This document shows, one piece after another, positions 32,580 through 43,308 of a stretch of DNA of 64,000 nt; within the stretch, counting starts at the first letter, position 1; each line of letters opens with the position of its first letter. Below the pieces are notes generated by a model, which worked only from the letters and a program-made list of their open reading frames with translations, had not been told where the DNA came from and did no database searches. Both the position numbers and the translations under genes were made by a program. Origin of the DNA: Nitzschia sp. pyKryTriq1 (taxonomy: Eukaryota > Bacillariophyta > Bacillariophyceae > Bacillariales > Bacillariaceae); assembly GCA_956465555.1 (NCBI GenBank), contig OY101116.1:1054001-1118000 (forward strand), read 5' to 3'.

Positions 32580-33764
32580 ATGAGGCAGGTGACGGCGATG
32601 ATACTGATTAAAAGAATTCCAATTCTTCTTTTCCTGGTTTTTCTCGTGTTCGATGCGTCAATCACTCAAGCTCAGGCATGGCTAATACCGATCGAGTCGT
32701 CGTCTACGCTCGGTTTCAGGCGGAAGACGGCCTGTTTCTCAGGGAATGACAATAATAATGACAGCGTTAACGTTGGTGGTCCACCTGAGAAAAGGGCGTT
32801 AATCTTTGCTTCCTCCTTGTCCACTGCTGCGAGCACATCCAACAACAAGAATCCAGGGAACAAGAAACGGAAAAAGAACAAGTATGCCGAATTCTCCAAG
32901 ATCGAGAGTTCCAGTGGGACACAGGTAGATGTTGATCCTTTTGAAGCTTTGATCCGAGAATCGGAAGAAAAATTACGACAACTTCAAGAAGAAAAGGAAC
33001 AAGCCAGCGCCAAACCTGTCGTCACTCCCGTCACACCCGACGCCGACAAGCGCTTGAATTTTCCCAACAATAAGGACATTGATCCGTATGATCCAATGAC
33101 GTTTGGGTACGTTGAAATTGGCACTGTCTTGGGTCCGCATGGAGTTCATGGTTGGAGTAGGGTGCAGGGATGCACAGATTTTCCGGAACGTTTGACGACA
33201 CCAGGGATGGTCTTGCATTTCAAACCCTTTCGGAAACGAGCGCCTCGAAAAGTTCTCCTCGCCAATGGAAAATCCACTGGACCCGATTCTTTCTTGGTGC
33301 AGTTGGAGGATGTGTACGATAGAAGGCAAGCAGAGAAACTAAAAGGAGGAACACTCTATTACGCGACACAACAGGATCACGTCAAGAAAGAAGAAGATTT
33401 GCTACTTTCTGATCTGGTCGGTCTTCAGGTGCTGCTATTCAATGAAGACGAGGATGATGCAGGCAAGGAGGAGCATATTGTCGGTACGGTAGGGGCTATT
33501 GTGTTGGCGGAGGAGATGTGTGCCATTCCAGGTTTGGGTCAAGATATGCTCGAAGTCATAATGGAGAATCGAAGGGACGACCCAGTGAAACCAGGAGCGC
33601 CCAAGGATTTGGTTCTCATTCCAATGGTGCCCGAGATATGCAAAAAAGTGGACCTCAAGGAACAGCGAGTCTGGATTGATCCTCCTGCGGGGCTACTGGA
33701 TCTCACCTACATTCGAGAAGAAAAAGTACGCATCAAGGGACTGTTAGCTCCTGCCAAAGACTGA
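32580..33764 (+). CDS. Ribosome maturation factor RimM, plastid-targeted
   Basis: 394 residues from ATG 32580 to TGA. The C-terminal 230 residues are RimM: YVEIGTVLGPHGVHGWSRV starts the RimM N domain, then LVQLEDVYDRRQAEKLKGG, and a PRC-barrel part with LLLSDLVGLQV, IVGTVGAIV, LVLIPMVPEI and VWIDPPAGLLDL. RimM binds protein S19 and helps mature the 30S head in bacteria and plastids. The N-terminus is a signal peptide (ILLFLVFLVFDASITQAQA) followed by Trp, compatible with the diatom ASA-F/W plastid signal. A 140-residue Asn/Lys/Ser-rich linker precedes the domain. An upstream in-frame ATG at 32475 would bury the signal peptide, so I prefer 32580 (or 32598). It ends 32 bp from the convergent ELP1 stop. 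Confidence 0.92.
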   Translation: MRQVTAMILIKRIPILLFLVFLVFDASITQAQAWLIPIESSSTLGFRRKTACFSGNDNNNDSVNVGGPPEKRALIFASSLSTAASTSNNKNPGNKKRKKNKYAEFSKIESSSGTQVDVDPFEALIRESEEKLRQLQEEKEQASAKPVVTPVTPDADKRLNFPNNKDIDPYDPMTFGYVEIGTVLGPHGVHGWSRVQGCTDFPERLTTPGMVLHFKPFRKRAPRKVLLANGKSTGPDSFLVQLEDVYDRRQAEKLKGGTLYYATQQDHVKKEEDLLLSDLVGLQVLLFNEDEDDAGKEEHIVGTVGAIVLAEEMCAIPGLGQDMLEVIMENRRDDPVKPGAPKDLVLIPMVPEICKKVDLKEQRVWIDPPAGLLDLTYIREEKVRIKGLLAPAKD

Positions 33765-33796
33765 AAAACGAGAGCTCTGATTGTTAACGTTCATGA

Positions 33797-36700
33797 TTAA
33801 GGGCTACAACCGGAAAGGTAGCCAAAGAACTCGACAAGGCTTGAATATAGCTCAACACATGACAACTCGTCGACCTCCTTTTCGACCGGCAGCTCGACAA
33901 GAATATGAGGATCCTCGTGGCCCTTCTCGCCGACGATTCTCGACTGCTTCTCTGCTTCGAGCTTTTTGGCCCTCGTCGTTACGATTCGCTCGGTCTGGGT
34001 CTTGGCAATAGTAGTCCGCATAACATTGTAACTTTTGTAAACCTCAGTTGCTAGGGACAATTCTTGTACTCGAATGAGATAGCGGATCGTATCAGCAATA
34101 ATTCGGGCGTATTCGTCGCTCGGGCAACTGCTCTTCAGCGTGAAAACCAGGCTATTGAGCTCTTCCTGGCTGCCCGGCTTTCTGCGATTCTTCCCCTTCT
34201 TTTTCTTGCTCTTTTGCTTCTTGCCCTTGTTGAACTTGGATCGATGTCGATTCACTTCGTCGTCACCGGTCATTGAAAATGTTGTCGTGGACTTAACACT
34301 GATGATACTGGAAACCCCGCTCCCAGTACTTGTCGCACTCGTTGCACTTTGAAGACTCGTGTTGGACATATTGGAAGCTGCCGAGAACAAGCTGCCAGTT
34401 TCATCTGCTTCGTTCATGACAGGACCTTCATCAAAGACGTTCTTTTTACGAAGTAGTAGCACTTCACCGTATCTCGAGGTCGTGCTTTGGAAGGTAGAGG
34501 TCTTCTCGTAAAACTCGTCAATGGCGGCGCGGGCGTATTCGATTGCGCCGTCGGTACATCTCTTCACCAAGTCTGGACGGCTGTGTGAGGCAGCTACACG
34601 ATGTGCTTCACTCCAGCATTGAGCGTTGACGAGCATGTCGACGGCACCGAAAAGGTCGTCACCATAGTCAAGAAGGACACGGGCTGCGTCGGAATGTAAA
34701 TCTTGTTTCGATTTGGTAGCAAAATCAGTCTCCTTGGCTATCATCTCCTTTGCAATGTCACGAGCGACCTGTCGCCGTTGTTCCGTGGCATTTGCACGTG
34801 CCTCTTCGGAGGAGCCACCGTTCATCTCGGCCTCGCTTGTGAGGAGCGAAAAGAAAGTTCTCCAGTCACCCGAAGATCTCGCAGCACGCTTTGCATCCTC
34901 GAGCGCAGGAGGGTCTGCACTCAGAAACACTGAAAGTGCTGAAGCCGGTTTTCGGTCCTCAAGTAAGCTGGCTCCTAGCGAAATCAATATTGTCCGAGTC
35001 TTTGCGGAAGCCATCCGAAACAAAGTCAAGCCAAGTCTGTGAAGTTTGTGCTTTTCAATCAATGCCATGCAATTCTCAAATGAGTTCCCGAAAGCCGCAT
35101 CGTCGCTTTCAGGGGGTTCAAACCCTTCTAAGTTTTCTTCAGTCGTGTTGGACTGATAAAGATTGTTTAGCGCAGCCTCATATCGCTTCAGACGAAGATC
35201 GACTTCAAACTTTGCATAATTTGTGGGCAAAGAATTCAAACGCTTCAGCAGAGGCAAGTAAACCTTCGGATCCATCTGAGAATTTCGTGCGACTGCTCGG
35301 GCAATCTCATAATCGTACATCCCGAGAGAAGTTTCAAAAAGTAATTCATACTCCGCCAAGAATGCGAGGTAATGTATTGCATTTTGTGCCTTGTCCGCAA
35401 ATAGAGGTGGCTTTTTTGAGTTTGGGGGATGTTGCTTTAGGGCACGGTCTTTAATCATGCTCAGAGCCTCATCGAGCTTCGGTGGACTTTCTTTAGCGTA
35501 GGTTGACAGCACCGGAAGGAGGAAATGTCCCTCTGGCTTTTCACCCGAGTGTTCCATATCTACCATGATTGTGCGTGATTTGTGGCAAATTTGATTCACT
35601 TTTGTCGAGAAGTCGAACAAGGAACGCTCTTTGCGTTCGAGATGCTCGCGTCGTAGCCATGCAGGGACTGGAAAGCGAGATTGTGTGATATCCCAGTCCT
35701 GAAGCCCCGATAAGAAAAGATTCAAATGATCGATCACTGACACTTGTTCGAAGAAACTCGCAATCCCCTTCTCCGAAAAAAACCAAGGATCGAAATCTAC
35801 AAGGAGATTGAGATCGACTTTGTGCTTTCGCATCATTGTGAAGGCTTGTTCATACTGCCCTTGAGCAATTTTTAACATGACGAATCGAAGTACCAGGGCT
35901 CGTGGATACACGCCTTCAAGATTTCCTCTGGGCATTTGAAGGATAGCCATAGGCTGTGAAGGCAAAATAGCAACGATTCGGGCGCCTCTCTCCACGCTAC
36001 GGGGTTCGTAGCCTTCTAACAAGTGATTTTGATCCATTCCCATGAGAGGATCAAAGCTGTTGATTTCTTTGAGTGGCAAGAAGCGAAGAAAACAGCGTGA
36101 CCCGTTCGTAGCGTAGCATAGGAATTCGTGCGAAATTGAAAGGTAGAATGATGATGCAGAATCAGTTAGCATCATGTCATGGAAGTATAGACGCGATCGT
36201 GTGGACAGGCCAAATACCATCTTGGGGTGACTGTCGTGGTGGGTACCGGCGTATGGAGACGAGTCCTTGATGGCGCAGATCCAAGGGCAAGGCTCCAAAA
36301 GTGGCTCGGCATCTGATGGTTGTACAGTCGATCCCTCCTCCGACAGCTCATACTCGAGCAGCGATCCATCCACCAATTGTAATAAACACCCATTAGCTGT
36401 ATCAGACCAATTGACCATTCGAAGAACTCGATCCTCGAGAACGGTCGTATTCGTGACGTTCGCGACTGCCTCTGGGCCCTGTGCTTCATTGATCAATATC
36501 TCAACCACTGTTTCAGTCTCTTGATTTGCGCTTGCCGGTGCAATGGCCACAACATTCAGTTGCCCATCTGATGATCCACCCACTACTAGAAGTGACCGCA
36601 GTGATTTCCAGTTTACATCCATCGTTTCATTCCAGATGACTTTTACCGTCTTATATGAGGCAGGTCCCTCCTCTCGAAGAAGCAATACTAGTTCTCCATT

Positions 36701-37990
36701 TGAAAGTTGGACCAGGAGACACCCCTCATGTCGAGTCCCGCGACAAAAGCACACATCGGTGATGGGAAAGTCCATGGTTGCATTTCTCATAAACATAGGT
36801 GGAGGGATCAGGGCCTTGTCGAGGGGAGTGATATTGAGAGAACAGCCGTCTACGACAAAGGCTGGGCACTGCTCGTTCATGGCGAAGGTGGTACTTGGAT
36901 CCCATCGCACCTGGTACTCACGCCACTCCATCCCCTTAAGTGAGACATAGAATTCGTAGGCCTTCTCGTCGTTGAATTTCACTGATTGGATAGATTGATT
37001 TGGATACCGAATCTCTTGTTTCATATACCAGTGATAGTTACATCTGTGCCACAACTGCATCTTATCGGTACCATCCTCCTCCCGAAGAGCGACGGCCAGC
37101 AAGTCAGAAGTGAAATTCCACGTCAACGAGGTTACGATTGTCGATGACGCCTCCCGGAGAGCGAATTCTCGGTGTCGCAACCCATTCGATTCAAAAAAGA
37201 TTACTTGATGTGTCTTCTTCCCTTTTCTTTGCACCGCAGCCAAAAGCTGGGAACACCCTGGGCTTGCCCACGATAAACCAGAATCTTGAATGTTTTTCAC
37301 AATCGTCCCACTAGCGTCTTCCGACCGACCAATGGCATGAAGTTCCAACGTCTCTCTTTTGAACATGCGCACTTTACGAACGTTGTCCTCTGCATCGACG
37401 GCGCTCATGGCGCAAAGAGTACCATCCGGTCTCCATGCTACCGAAACCCGTGCATTCTCTGCTGCTGAAGATGCCAGATAGGTTGGAATCGTGATCTCAG
37501 CCATGACTTCGAACTGAGCATTCATCGTCATCAGGACGGACTTTGTTTCGGATTCATCGTCATCGTCCGCCGCCGAAGTGACCATCAGCAAGACTTCACC
37601 ATCCGGACTCCAAGCGGCTGCTTCTAGACCATAGTCAAAGACTCCCACGAGTTCGGCATCACCCGATGAGGGAACCACCGTCACCATGGCACCATATTTC
37701 GAGAGACACACCAATTCTGGATCCACATACGCTAGATTGAACCAGCCGCCGCGGCCACAGGCAGGGTCCAAATCCTGTAAATTCCGCGTCCAGAGCACCT
37801 CTCCGACGGGGTTTATTCTAGATATGATTCCATTTTTCGATAGAATCACAGTCGCTGGGCCCAAATCGACATCGTCTGAGACGGAAAGACAAAGGTCTAC
37901 GACCGAGTCGCCTTCCTCTGTACCATCGTCCGCAGAAGGAGGAACATTCAATTTCCGAGTTCTTTCTCCCAGTTGGACGAGATTCTTCAT
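33797..37990 (-). CDS. ELP1: Elongator complex protein 1 (IKAP/ELP1)
   Basis: An intronless frame of 1397 residues, the usual length for ELP1 (about 1330-1350). The N-terminal half is two WD40-type propellers (LEAAAWSPDGEVLLMVT, VSVAWRPDGTLCAMSAVD, LSWASPGCSQLLAAVQ, VTSLTWNFTSDLLAVAL). The C-terminal half is a TPR/alpha-solenoid (PRALVLRFVMLKIAQGQYEQ, NAIHYLAFLAEYELLFETSL, AARVLLDYGDDLFGAVDMLV). The conserved basic patch for tRNA contact lies near residues 1247-1267 (KFNKGKKQKSKKKKGKNRRK). ELP1 is the scaffold of Elongator, which places cm5-type side chains on wobble uridine of tRNAs. ATG 37990 is the first in frame. It is convergent with RimM. Confidence 0.95.
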   Translation of the reverse strand: MKNLVQLGERTRKLNVPPSADDGTEEGDSVVDLCLSVSDDVDLGPATVILSKNGIISRINPVGEVLWTRNLQDLDPACGRGGWFNLAYVDPELVCLSKYGAMVTVVPSSGDAELVGVFDYGLEAAAWSPDGEVLLMVTSAADDDDESETKSVLMTMNAQFEVMAEITIPTYLASSAAENARVSVAWRPDGTLCAMSAVDAEDNVRKVRMFKRETLELHAIGRSEDASGTIVKNIQDSGLSWASPGCSQLLAAVQRKGKKTHQVIFFESNGLRHREFALREASSTIVTSLTWNFTSDLLAVALREEDGTDKMQLWHRCNYHWYMKQEIRYPNQSIQSVKFNDEKAYEFYVSLKGMEWREYQVRWDPSTTFAMNEQCPAFVVDGCSLNITPLDKALIPPPMFMRNATMDFPITDVCFCRGTRHEGCLLVQLSNGELVLLLREEGPASYKTVKVIWNETMDVNWKSLRSLLVVGGSSDGQLNVVAIAPASANQETETVVEILINEAQGPEAVANVTNTTVLEDRVLRMVNWSDTANGCLLQLVDGSLLEYELSEEGSTVQPSDAEPLLEPCPWICAIKDSSPYAGTHHDSHPKMVFGLSTRSRLYFHDMMLTDSASSFYLSISHEFLCYATNGSRCFLRFLPLKEINSFDPLMGMDQNHLLEGYEPRSVERGARIVAILPSQPMAILQMPRGNLEGVYPRALVLRFVMLKIAQGQYEQAFTMMRKHKVDLNLLVDFDPWFFSEKGIASFFEQVSVIDHLNLFLSGLQDWDITQSRFPVPAWLRREHLERKERSLFDFSTKVNQICHKSRTIMVDMEHSGEKPEGHFLLPVLSTYAKESPPKLDEALSMIKDRALKQHPPNSKKPPLFADKAQNAIHYLAFLAEYELLFETSLGMYDYEIARAVARNSQMDPKVYLPLLKRLNSLPTNYAKFEVDLRLKRYEAALNNLYQSNTTEENLEGFEPPESDDAAFGNSFENCMALIEKHKLHRLGLTLFRMASAKTRTILISLGASLLEDRKPASALSVFLSADPPALEDAKRAARSSGDWRTFFSLLTSEAEMNGGSSEEARANATEQRRQVARDIAKEMIAKETDFATKSKQDLHSDAARVLLDYGDDLFGAVDMLVNAQCWSEAHRVAASHSRPDLVKRCTDGAIEYARAAIDEFYEKTSTFQSTTSRYGEVLLLRKKNVFDEGPVMNEADETGSLFSAASNMSNTSLQSATSATSTGSGVSSIISVKSTTTFSMTGDDEVNRHRSKFNKGKKQKSKKKKGKNRRKPGSQEELNSLVFTLKSSCPSDEYARIIADTIRYLIRVQELSLATEVYKSYNVMRTTIAKTQTERIVTTRAKKLEAEKQSRIVGEKGHEDPHILVELPVEKEVDELSCVELYSSLVEFFGYLSGCSP

Positions 37991-38495
37991 TGTCAAGAAG
38001 AGAACCCTTTGGAATTTTAATAATGTCGGTGGTGTTCAGTAAGGACCCCAATTTGCTTTGAAAGAAACAAGTGGAGATTGCTTGGAATGAAGAAAATCAC
38101 AAATCACCTTGCACCTCGCACCTACTACGAGTATTATCTCGCCTCATCTTTCTCGTGGTGGGCATGAGACGTGACGAGTGACGATGCAGATGTGCACGAC
38201 GCCGATGGGCGGACAGACGAGACCCCTATGGTACCAGGTACCGGTACCCCGGTACCAGAAGCCGGTACTGTGTTTGTATGTACTGTACCAGGTACCGGTA
38301 CGTTACAAGTATGGTACTTCATGACTTCATACCTGTCACAGGTAAAACAGTTCTACGTGGTACGAAGTAACTCGGGTAGACTAGATTGAAGAACGGCAAA
38401 TCGCAACTTTTAGTAATTGAATCTACAGTAAACATTCATCTAGAGATGAGAATATTGGCGCATCCACTTGAAATGGGGTCTACTAGAATTAGTGT
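37991..38495. other. Intergenic between ELP1 and QCR2
   Basis: Contains the ELP1 upstream region, a GGTACC-rich block (38230-38301) and QCR2 3' UTR. No gene is seen. Confidence 0.5.
38230..38301. repeat. GGTACC-rich block with inverted words
   Basis: Repeated GGTACCAGGTACCGGTACC-type words within 72 bp, using the same vocabulary as the 18598-18652 and 14511 blocks. It lies 240-311 bp upstream of the ELP1 ATG. Confidence 0.75.
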
Positions 38496-39989
38496 TTAGA
38501 ATGCCGAGGCAAAGGTGCCTTGGTATGGAAGACTGGCGATGTCTCCAACGGCAGCCAAAGACGGCTTCGTTTTCAGTACAGCAGCAAGAGCGCTGGTGAC
38601 GTCCTTTTCCGTGATTTTGTCGTAGGAAGCAGCCACAGCTGCGGCGTTGGTGAAGCTTCCAGACTCCATGACACCAGCTGTCATGGCAGCAGCAAGCCCC
38701 TTGCTGCCACAGTCCAACGCGAACATGGCCTCAGCCTTCGCAAGGACCTTGGCCTTGCTGACGGCCTCGGCAGTGGCCTTGCTAGTCATCGTTTTGATGA
38801 TTGCAGATTCAATAGATCCAACACCAGCCGACGGGGCACCAGCGTAAACACCCACAAGTCCAGAAGTTTCGAAACCGGTAACACCAGCCTCTGTCCCTGC
38901 AACGGTGAAGAAGTGTTTCAAAACACTTCGCATAGCCGAAGGCACACTTGCATTAAAGGAAAGGGCAACGTGGGCATATCCTGCCGAGGGAGCGGCTAGT
39001 CGGGCTTCTCCTCCCATGTAAGTAGCAGCTGCGGCCGGGGCAGAAGATCCGGCTGGAGATTCGCTCAACAATTCAGCAACCTCCGTACAGAAGGCAGCGT
39101 GGTCCTTCACACCAGTGGCAGCCAAAATAGCTCCATTCAATCCATACCCTCGACTACGGAACGAAGCAATTTCGTACGTGGAAGCGTCGGCGTTGTAGAA
39201 CGGACGTCCCATCGGTGATTGAGGACCATACGCGGCAGCATAGATCTGCTCCGTGAGGACAATTTGAGCACTCTTATTGGCCTCAGTTACTTGGTATCCA
39301 GCAAGAGCCTTGGCATCACGCACATCCCACTTCTCAAAAGTGCAGTCAGTTGCCAACAGGGGCACCAAACCAACCGCATTTGCAGGCTCTACGGTGTATC
39401 CAAGGGTGGCAGAGAACCTATCGGCAGAGGCAAAGGGGACAGCTCCTTCGTTTTCGATTGTCCTGTTGATCATGATCGTAGACAAACCAGATCCACTGTT
39501 AAACGCCAAGCACTTGTTCACCAAAGCAGCTCCTTGTTCACCCAACTCCTCGGATCCAGAGCCGGCCTTGGGGAACGTCATCGTAACGGTGGAAGTCGAG
39601 GCGGCATCCTCCGTAACAACCACGAGCCCGCTAGAAAGGGTAGTAACCGAGGCGTTGGAGGCCTTGGCGGGTTGAGGGGTGGTCGATGGAAGACTAAATT
39701 CAAGGAAATGGGGAAAATGTGAGCACCGATTTCGATGTGATAGTGATGAGAAATCTTCGCTTCGCTTCGAGCTAATCTACGAGCTCTCACGTAACTCCTA
39801 CGTGTGCGTGCTATTACTACGCACACGTCGGTCGACTGCCGACGATGGCGGTTTGGGGGGGATATCGCTACCGCAAACTTACCCCGGGAATTCTTCGGTC
39901 GCTTCTACAAGGGCCGAGAATTGCCGTCTGGCAACATTTCCTTGGCGAGATGCCACCGAAAGTGCTCGTCGGGCCGCTGTGTTCATCAT
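38496..39989 (-). CDS. Ubiquinol-cytochrome c reductase core protein 2-like (M16 family)
   Basis: Exons 39989..39883 and 39693..38496 (189-bp intron) join to 434 residues, the family's usual size. Exon 1 encodes an Arg/Ala/Ser-rich mitochondrial presequence (MMNTAARRALSVASRQGN). The body has the M16 core-protein layout: SSGLVVVTEDA, then MTFPKAGSGSEE, a repeated Ala-rich half (LAAPSAGYAHVALSFNA) and YDKITEKDVTSALAAVLKTK near the end. The zinc motif HxxEH is absent, as expected for structural core protein 2 (QCR2/UQCRC2) and not for the active MPP beta subunit. It would sit on the matrix side of complex III. Core 1 or MPP-alpha are less likely alternatives. It is divergent from MAD2 with 431 bp between starts. 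Confidence 0.85.
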
Positions 39990-40420
39990 GGTGGACAAGG
40001 TATTGTGCCGATTAGATTGGACACACTTTCCCGCAACAAGCGATGCGTGCGGGAGAGGCAACGCCTTTGTTGCGCCTTGCGGGGTGGGGTGTTTCGCCAA
40101 GGCTTCGCGGCGATGATCGATGATGACGACGAGAGCGACGAGCGCGCGCGTGCAGGGATGCGAAGATCGTGAAAAATCGGAACTCCCAACGAGAACTGTT
40201 TCAAGATTCCAGATTCCTTTTGAAAGAGCCGTTATTCTTGTGCCTATGTATGTACGAAAACATCAACGTTCTAACAATCTGTAGTACGACCATGCCACAT
40301 TTTGAGTTTTTTCCATGACAACAACATCAAATCCAAGTGGAACAACAGCAAAACACAACGGGGCATTGCATCGAACCAGTTCAAATAAGAGTCACAAAGA
40401 TCAATAGTAGAAATCTGAAA
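39990..40420. other. Divergent promoter region QCR2/MAD2
   Basis: 431 bp between two start codons. Open frames that cross it overlap QCR2 exon 1 antisense and are not supported. No clear core promoter element is seen. Confidence 0.5.
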
Positions 40421-41152
40421 ATGGCGACCGCTACAGAGAACAAGACCGAGATCACTTTGAAGGGAAGCGTCGACATTGTTTCTGAGTTTTTCTTTACTGC
40501 CATCAACTCTATCCTTTACCAAAGAGGTATGTCGATCTGAGCCCTTGCCCTCGCCGTTGTTATATATTATAAGCTCACCAACGTTGCTATTCAAACCATT
40601 CTTACTGCAGGTATCTATCAGCCTGAAACATTCAAACGAGAAACCAAATATGGTTTGACCGTTCTTACCACGACCGACGCAGGCCTCCTCAAATACTTGA
40701 GTCAAGTGATGGCCCAGGTCGAAGCTTGGCTGCTTAGCGGCGACATTCAACGCTTTGTTGTGGTCGTTAGCGGGGTTGATTCTGGGGAGACTCTAGAGCG
40801 ATGGCAATTCAACGTCTCGCTAGACGAAGATGCGGATGCCGAAAATAGTGGCCCAAATGCGCAGACTGCACCGCCTAGCAAGAAATCGATCAAGGAGATC
40901 CATGGGGAAATCCAAGCAATCATTCGACAAATCACTGCTAGTGTTACTTTTCTCCCTCTTTTGAACGAGCCCTGCTCGTTCGACCTGCTGGTTTACACAA
41001 AGAAGGACGCTGCGCTTCCGTCGAAGTGGGAGGATTCCGATCCATGCTACATCATGAATAGCCAAGAAGTCAAGCTACGAAGTTTTACAACCTCCGTTCA
41101 CCAGATCGATTCTATGGTGGCGTATCGCGAAGCCGACGAGTGGGAGTTGTAA
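40421..41152 (+). CDS. MAD2: Spindle assembly checkpoint protein MAD2
   Basis: Exons 40421..40526 and 40611..41152 join across an 84-bp intron into 215 residues, close to the family's 200-205. It is a HORMA domain nearly throughout: ITLKGSVDIVSEFFFTAINS and ILYQRGIYQPETF (built across the splice), YGLTVLTTTD, LERWQFNV, IRQITASVTFLPLL, CSFDLLVYT, VKLRSFTTSVHQIDSMVAY. MAD2 monitors unattached kinetochores, changes between open and closed forms, and with BubR1/Mad3 inhibits Cdc20-APC/C. A short acidic/Asn-rich loop (residues 112-130) is longer than in human MAD2. The C-terminal safety-belt strand (RSFTTSVHQIDSMVAY) is intact, so the protein should be functional. Confidence 0.98.
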
Positions 41153-41566
41153 ACAGAGAAGTCTCGAGTACTCGATGGTATGATACTGCCACAGTACTCC
41201 ATACTTCAACACTTTTTGCTACCGAAGAAACATTGTAAAATTAGACAACAAGATACATATTGCATACACTGCACTCAGTTTCATGCCAGCAGTACGGGTA
41301 ACATGCACGATGTACTACTTGTTTTACATCGAAGGAAACTGTGATTCAAAATTTATGGCTTTATACAATTGAGGAATCTAAGGGTTGGAATGAAATTGCT
41401 CATTTGCTGGCTTAAAACCCGGTCAACGTGGACATTCAATATATATCCTGATTTGCCATCAAAGCTTTCGAGACGGTTTGCACATCTGCACTATCGGTCG
41501 ATCTGTTCTTTAATTCTCGGCTACATAAACATGTATTCCTGGCCACGAATGAATTCTTCCTTGTTC
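41153..41566. other. Convergent spacer MAD2/IscU
   Basis: Probably 3' UTRs of both genes. AT-rich, and nothing else is seen. Confidence 0.5.
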
Positions 41567-42365
41567 TTAAGCAACCTCTTCCTTCTTGGATGAAGCCTCT
41601 TGTTTTGATTTCCAGTCCTGTACTGCCGCTTTGATAGCATCCTCCGCCAACATACTGCAGTGAAGCTTGACAGGTGGTAGCTTTAGGTGTGCCGCGATAT
41701 CTGCATTCTTAATGCCCAATACTTCGTCGACGTTTTTCCCTTTGACCCATTCCGTCGCCACACTGGACGACGCAATTGCGCTACCGCAGCCGAAAGTCTT
41801 GAATTTGGATTCGATGATATTTCCATTATCGTCCACTTTAATTTGTAGTTTCATCACATCCCCGCAGGCGGGGGCACCGACAAGTCCCTGAGAGTTTTAA
41901 AAGAAAGGAGAAAAATGAGATTTCTTCGGGTTCAGCGTTCTCACGAATGAAGCTTACGTCAGCAAGGCTTCGGACCTCGTACAGTACTGTAGTTGAAGCA
42001 CCAACCAATCTGGCAGATTCTTCGAGAGACCATCATCATCGCAGCGACGGTCTCTTGAAGACAGCATGGCGGAGGGTACCGTACAGTATGTCGACAGTGA
42101 CAAGATGCCTAGAGTACCAAACGACAAGTCGAGGGCTCGAAATTCAAGTCGGCTGCGCAAGCAATGAAAACCAGGCGAGTACAAGTACGCGCGCGAAACT
42201 TACCGTCCCAACGGAGTTATCTTTCTTGTCCAGCGATCCAACGTTTCGTGGGTTTTCGTAGTGTTCAACGATATTGTCATGATAGAGTCTTGTTTGAATA
42301 GTGGGAGCCGCTCTACGGGCGAGGACTCTGGCAGCAGATCGGGCAGTCGAAGTGAGCATCATCAT
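41567..42365 (-). CDS. ISCU: Iron-sulfur cluster scaffold IscU (mitochondrial)
   Basis: Exons 42365..42204 and 41887..41567 join in phase 0 across a 316-bp intron into 160 residues. Exon 1 has a mitochondrial presequence (MMMLTSTARSAARVLARR) and the start of the mature protein (YHDNIVEHYENPRNVGS). Exon 2 carries the three cluster-ligand cysteines in APACGDVMKLQI, FKTFGCGSAIASSS and LHCSMLAEDAI, plus LPPVKLHC, the conserved segment recognised by the HSP70 chaperone. IscU receives sulfur from the NFS1 cysteine desulfurase and assembles [2Fe-2S] clusters in the matrix. A Lys/Glu-rich tail of about 15 residues follows. ATG triplets at 42365 and 42362 are both possible starts. Confidence 0.97.
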
Positions 42366-42846
42366 GGTTGTGTTGTGGTTGTGTTGTGTTGAAAAAGGAA
42401 ACAGGTGGTGGGCTTGCTTCTCGTGTTTTTGTGACAGTGAAGAGGCAGGAGAGAAGGGTCTGCGTTCTACTGTACATTAGTGGGCTTCTTGCGCGTGAAG
42501 GACACGTGCATTGGGGATCACGTGCAAGGTCAATCCCACAAGTGAAACGTGGTACATTTCCTACGGACGGTGAGATTTTGCCACCGCTCCGTAGAACTCG
42601 GCACCTGGTACCAGCAGTCAACAGTCGAACTGGTGTCTGGCCTCCCGTGCGTCTCGACATGCGGATGAAAAGGATCGAAGATCGCAAAATAATGAAAATC
42701 ATCATCATAACGCGAAGACTTTATTACGTATTACGAGCCCACACCAGCTAAAGCAAGTAGGTAGGGACTATACTACTCTTTACTGCTTGCACTGCAACTC
42801 ATCATCTCGATAACACTGTACGAAGAAGTTTTAAAACAATAGAACG
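42366..42846. other. Divergent promoter region IscU/TMEM234
   Basis: 481 bp between the two start codons. Open frames here on both strands have no recognisable content. Confidence 0.5.
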
Positions 42847-43308
42847 ATGGATTGGCTTGGCAGCGACCGCGTGAGCGATTTAGCTTCCATGTTGTTAGTT
42901 GGAGCTTTGTGGGGTTGTACCAACCCGCTCTTGCGCAAAGGCGCCCTCGAAGCAGAACAACAGCAGAAGCAACGCTCTGCCACTACTAAAACGTCCTTTC
43001 TTAAGTCAACGTTAATGGCATTTTTAAATTTCAAAGTCTGGCTTCCTTACTTGCTGAATCAGTCGGGGTCGATTGTGTTTTATAGTTTGCTCGCGAATTC
43101 GGATTTGAGCCTGGCCGTTCCAATCTGCAATGCACTGGCATTGCTATTTTCGTTCGGGACAAGTGCACTATTGGGCGAACCGATCGACAAGCCCTTTCGA
43201 ACCTTTCTGGGAGCTGCACTGGTGTTGGTGGGAGTGACGATTTGCGTTTCGGCGCAAGAAGAAGCAGAAGAAGGAAAACAGACGGGCGACAAAGAGCAGG
43301 AGCTCTAG
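42847..43308 (+). CDS. TMEM234-like small membrane protein (DMT superfamily type)
   Basis: An intronless frame of 153 residues. The N-terminal helix has the family word VGALWGCTNPLLRKG. Three further hydrophobic segments follow (VWLPYLLNQSGSIVFYSLL, SLAVPICNALALLFSFGT, FRTFLGAALVLVGVTICVS), giving four membrane spans. NQSGS and SLAVPICNALA are typical of TMEM234, a half-size relative of drug/metabolite transporters found in animals, plants and algae, whose substrate is not established. The C-terminus is a short Glu-rich soluble tail. It is divergent from IscU. Confidence 0.88.
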   Translation: MDWLGSDRVSDLASMLLVGALWGCTNPLLRKGALEAEQQQKQRSATTKTSFLKSTLMAFLNFKVWLPYLLNQSGSIVFYSLLANSDLSLAVPICNALALLFSFGTSALLGEPIDKPFRTFLGAALVLVGVTICVSAQEEAEEGKQTGDKEQEL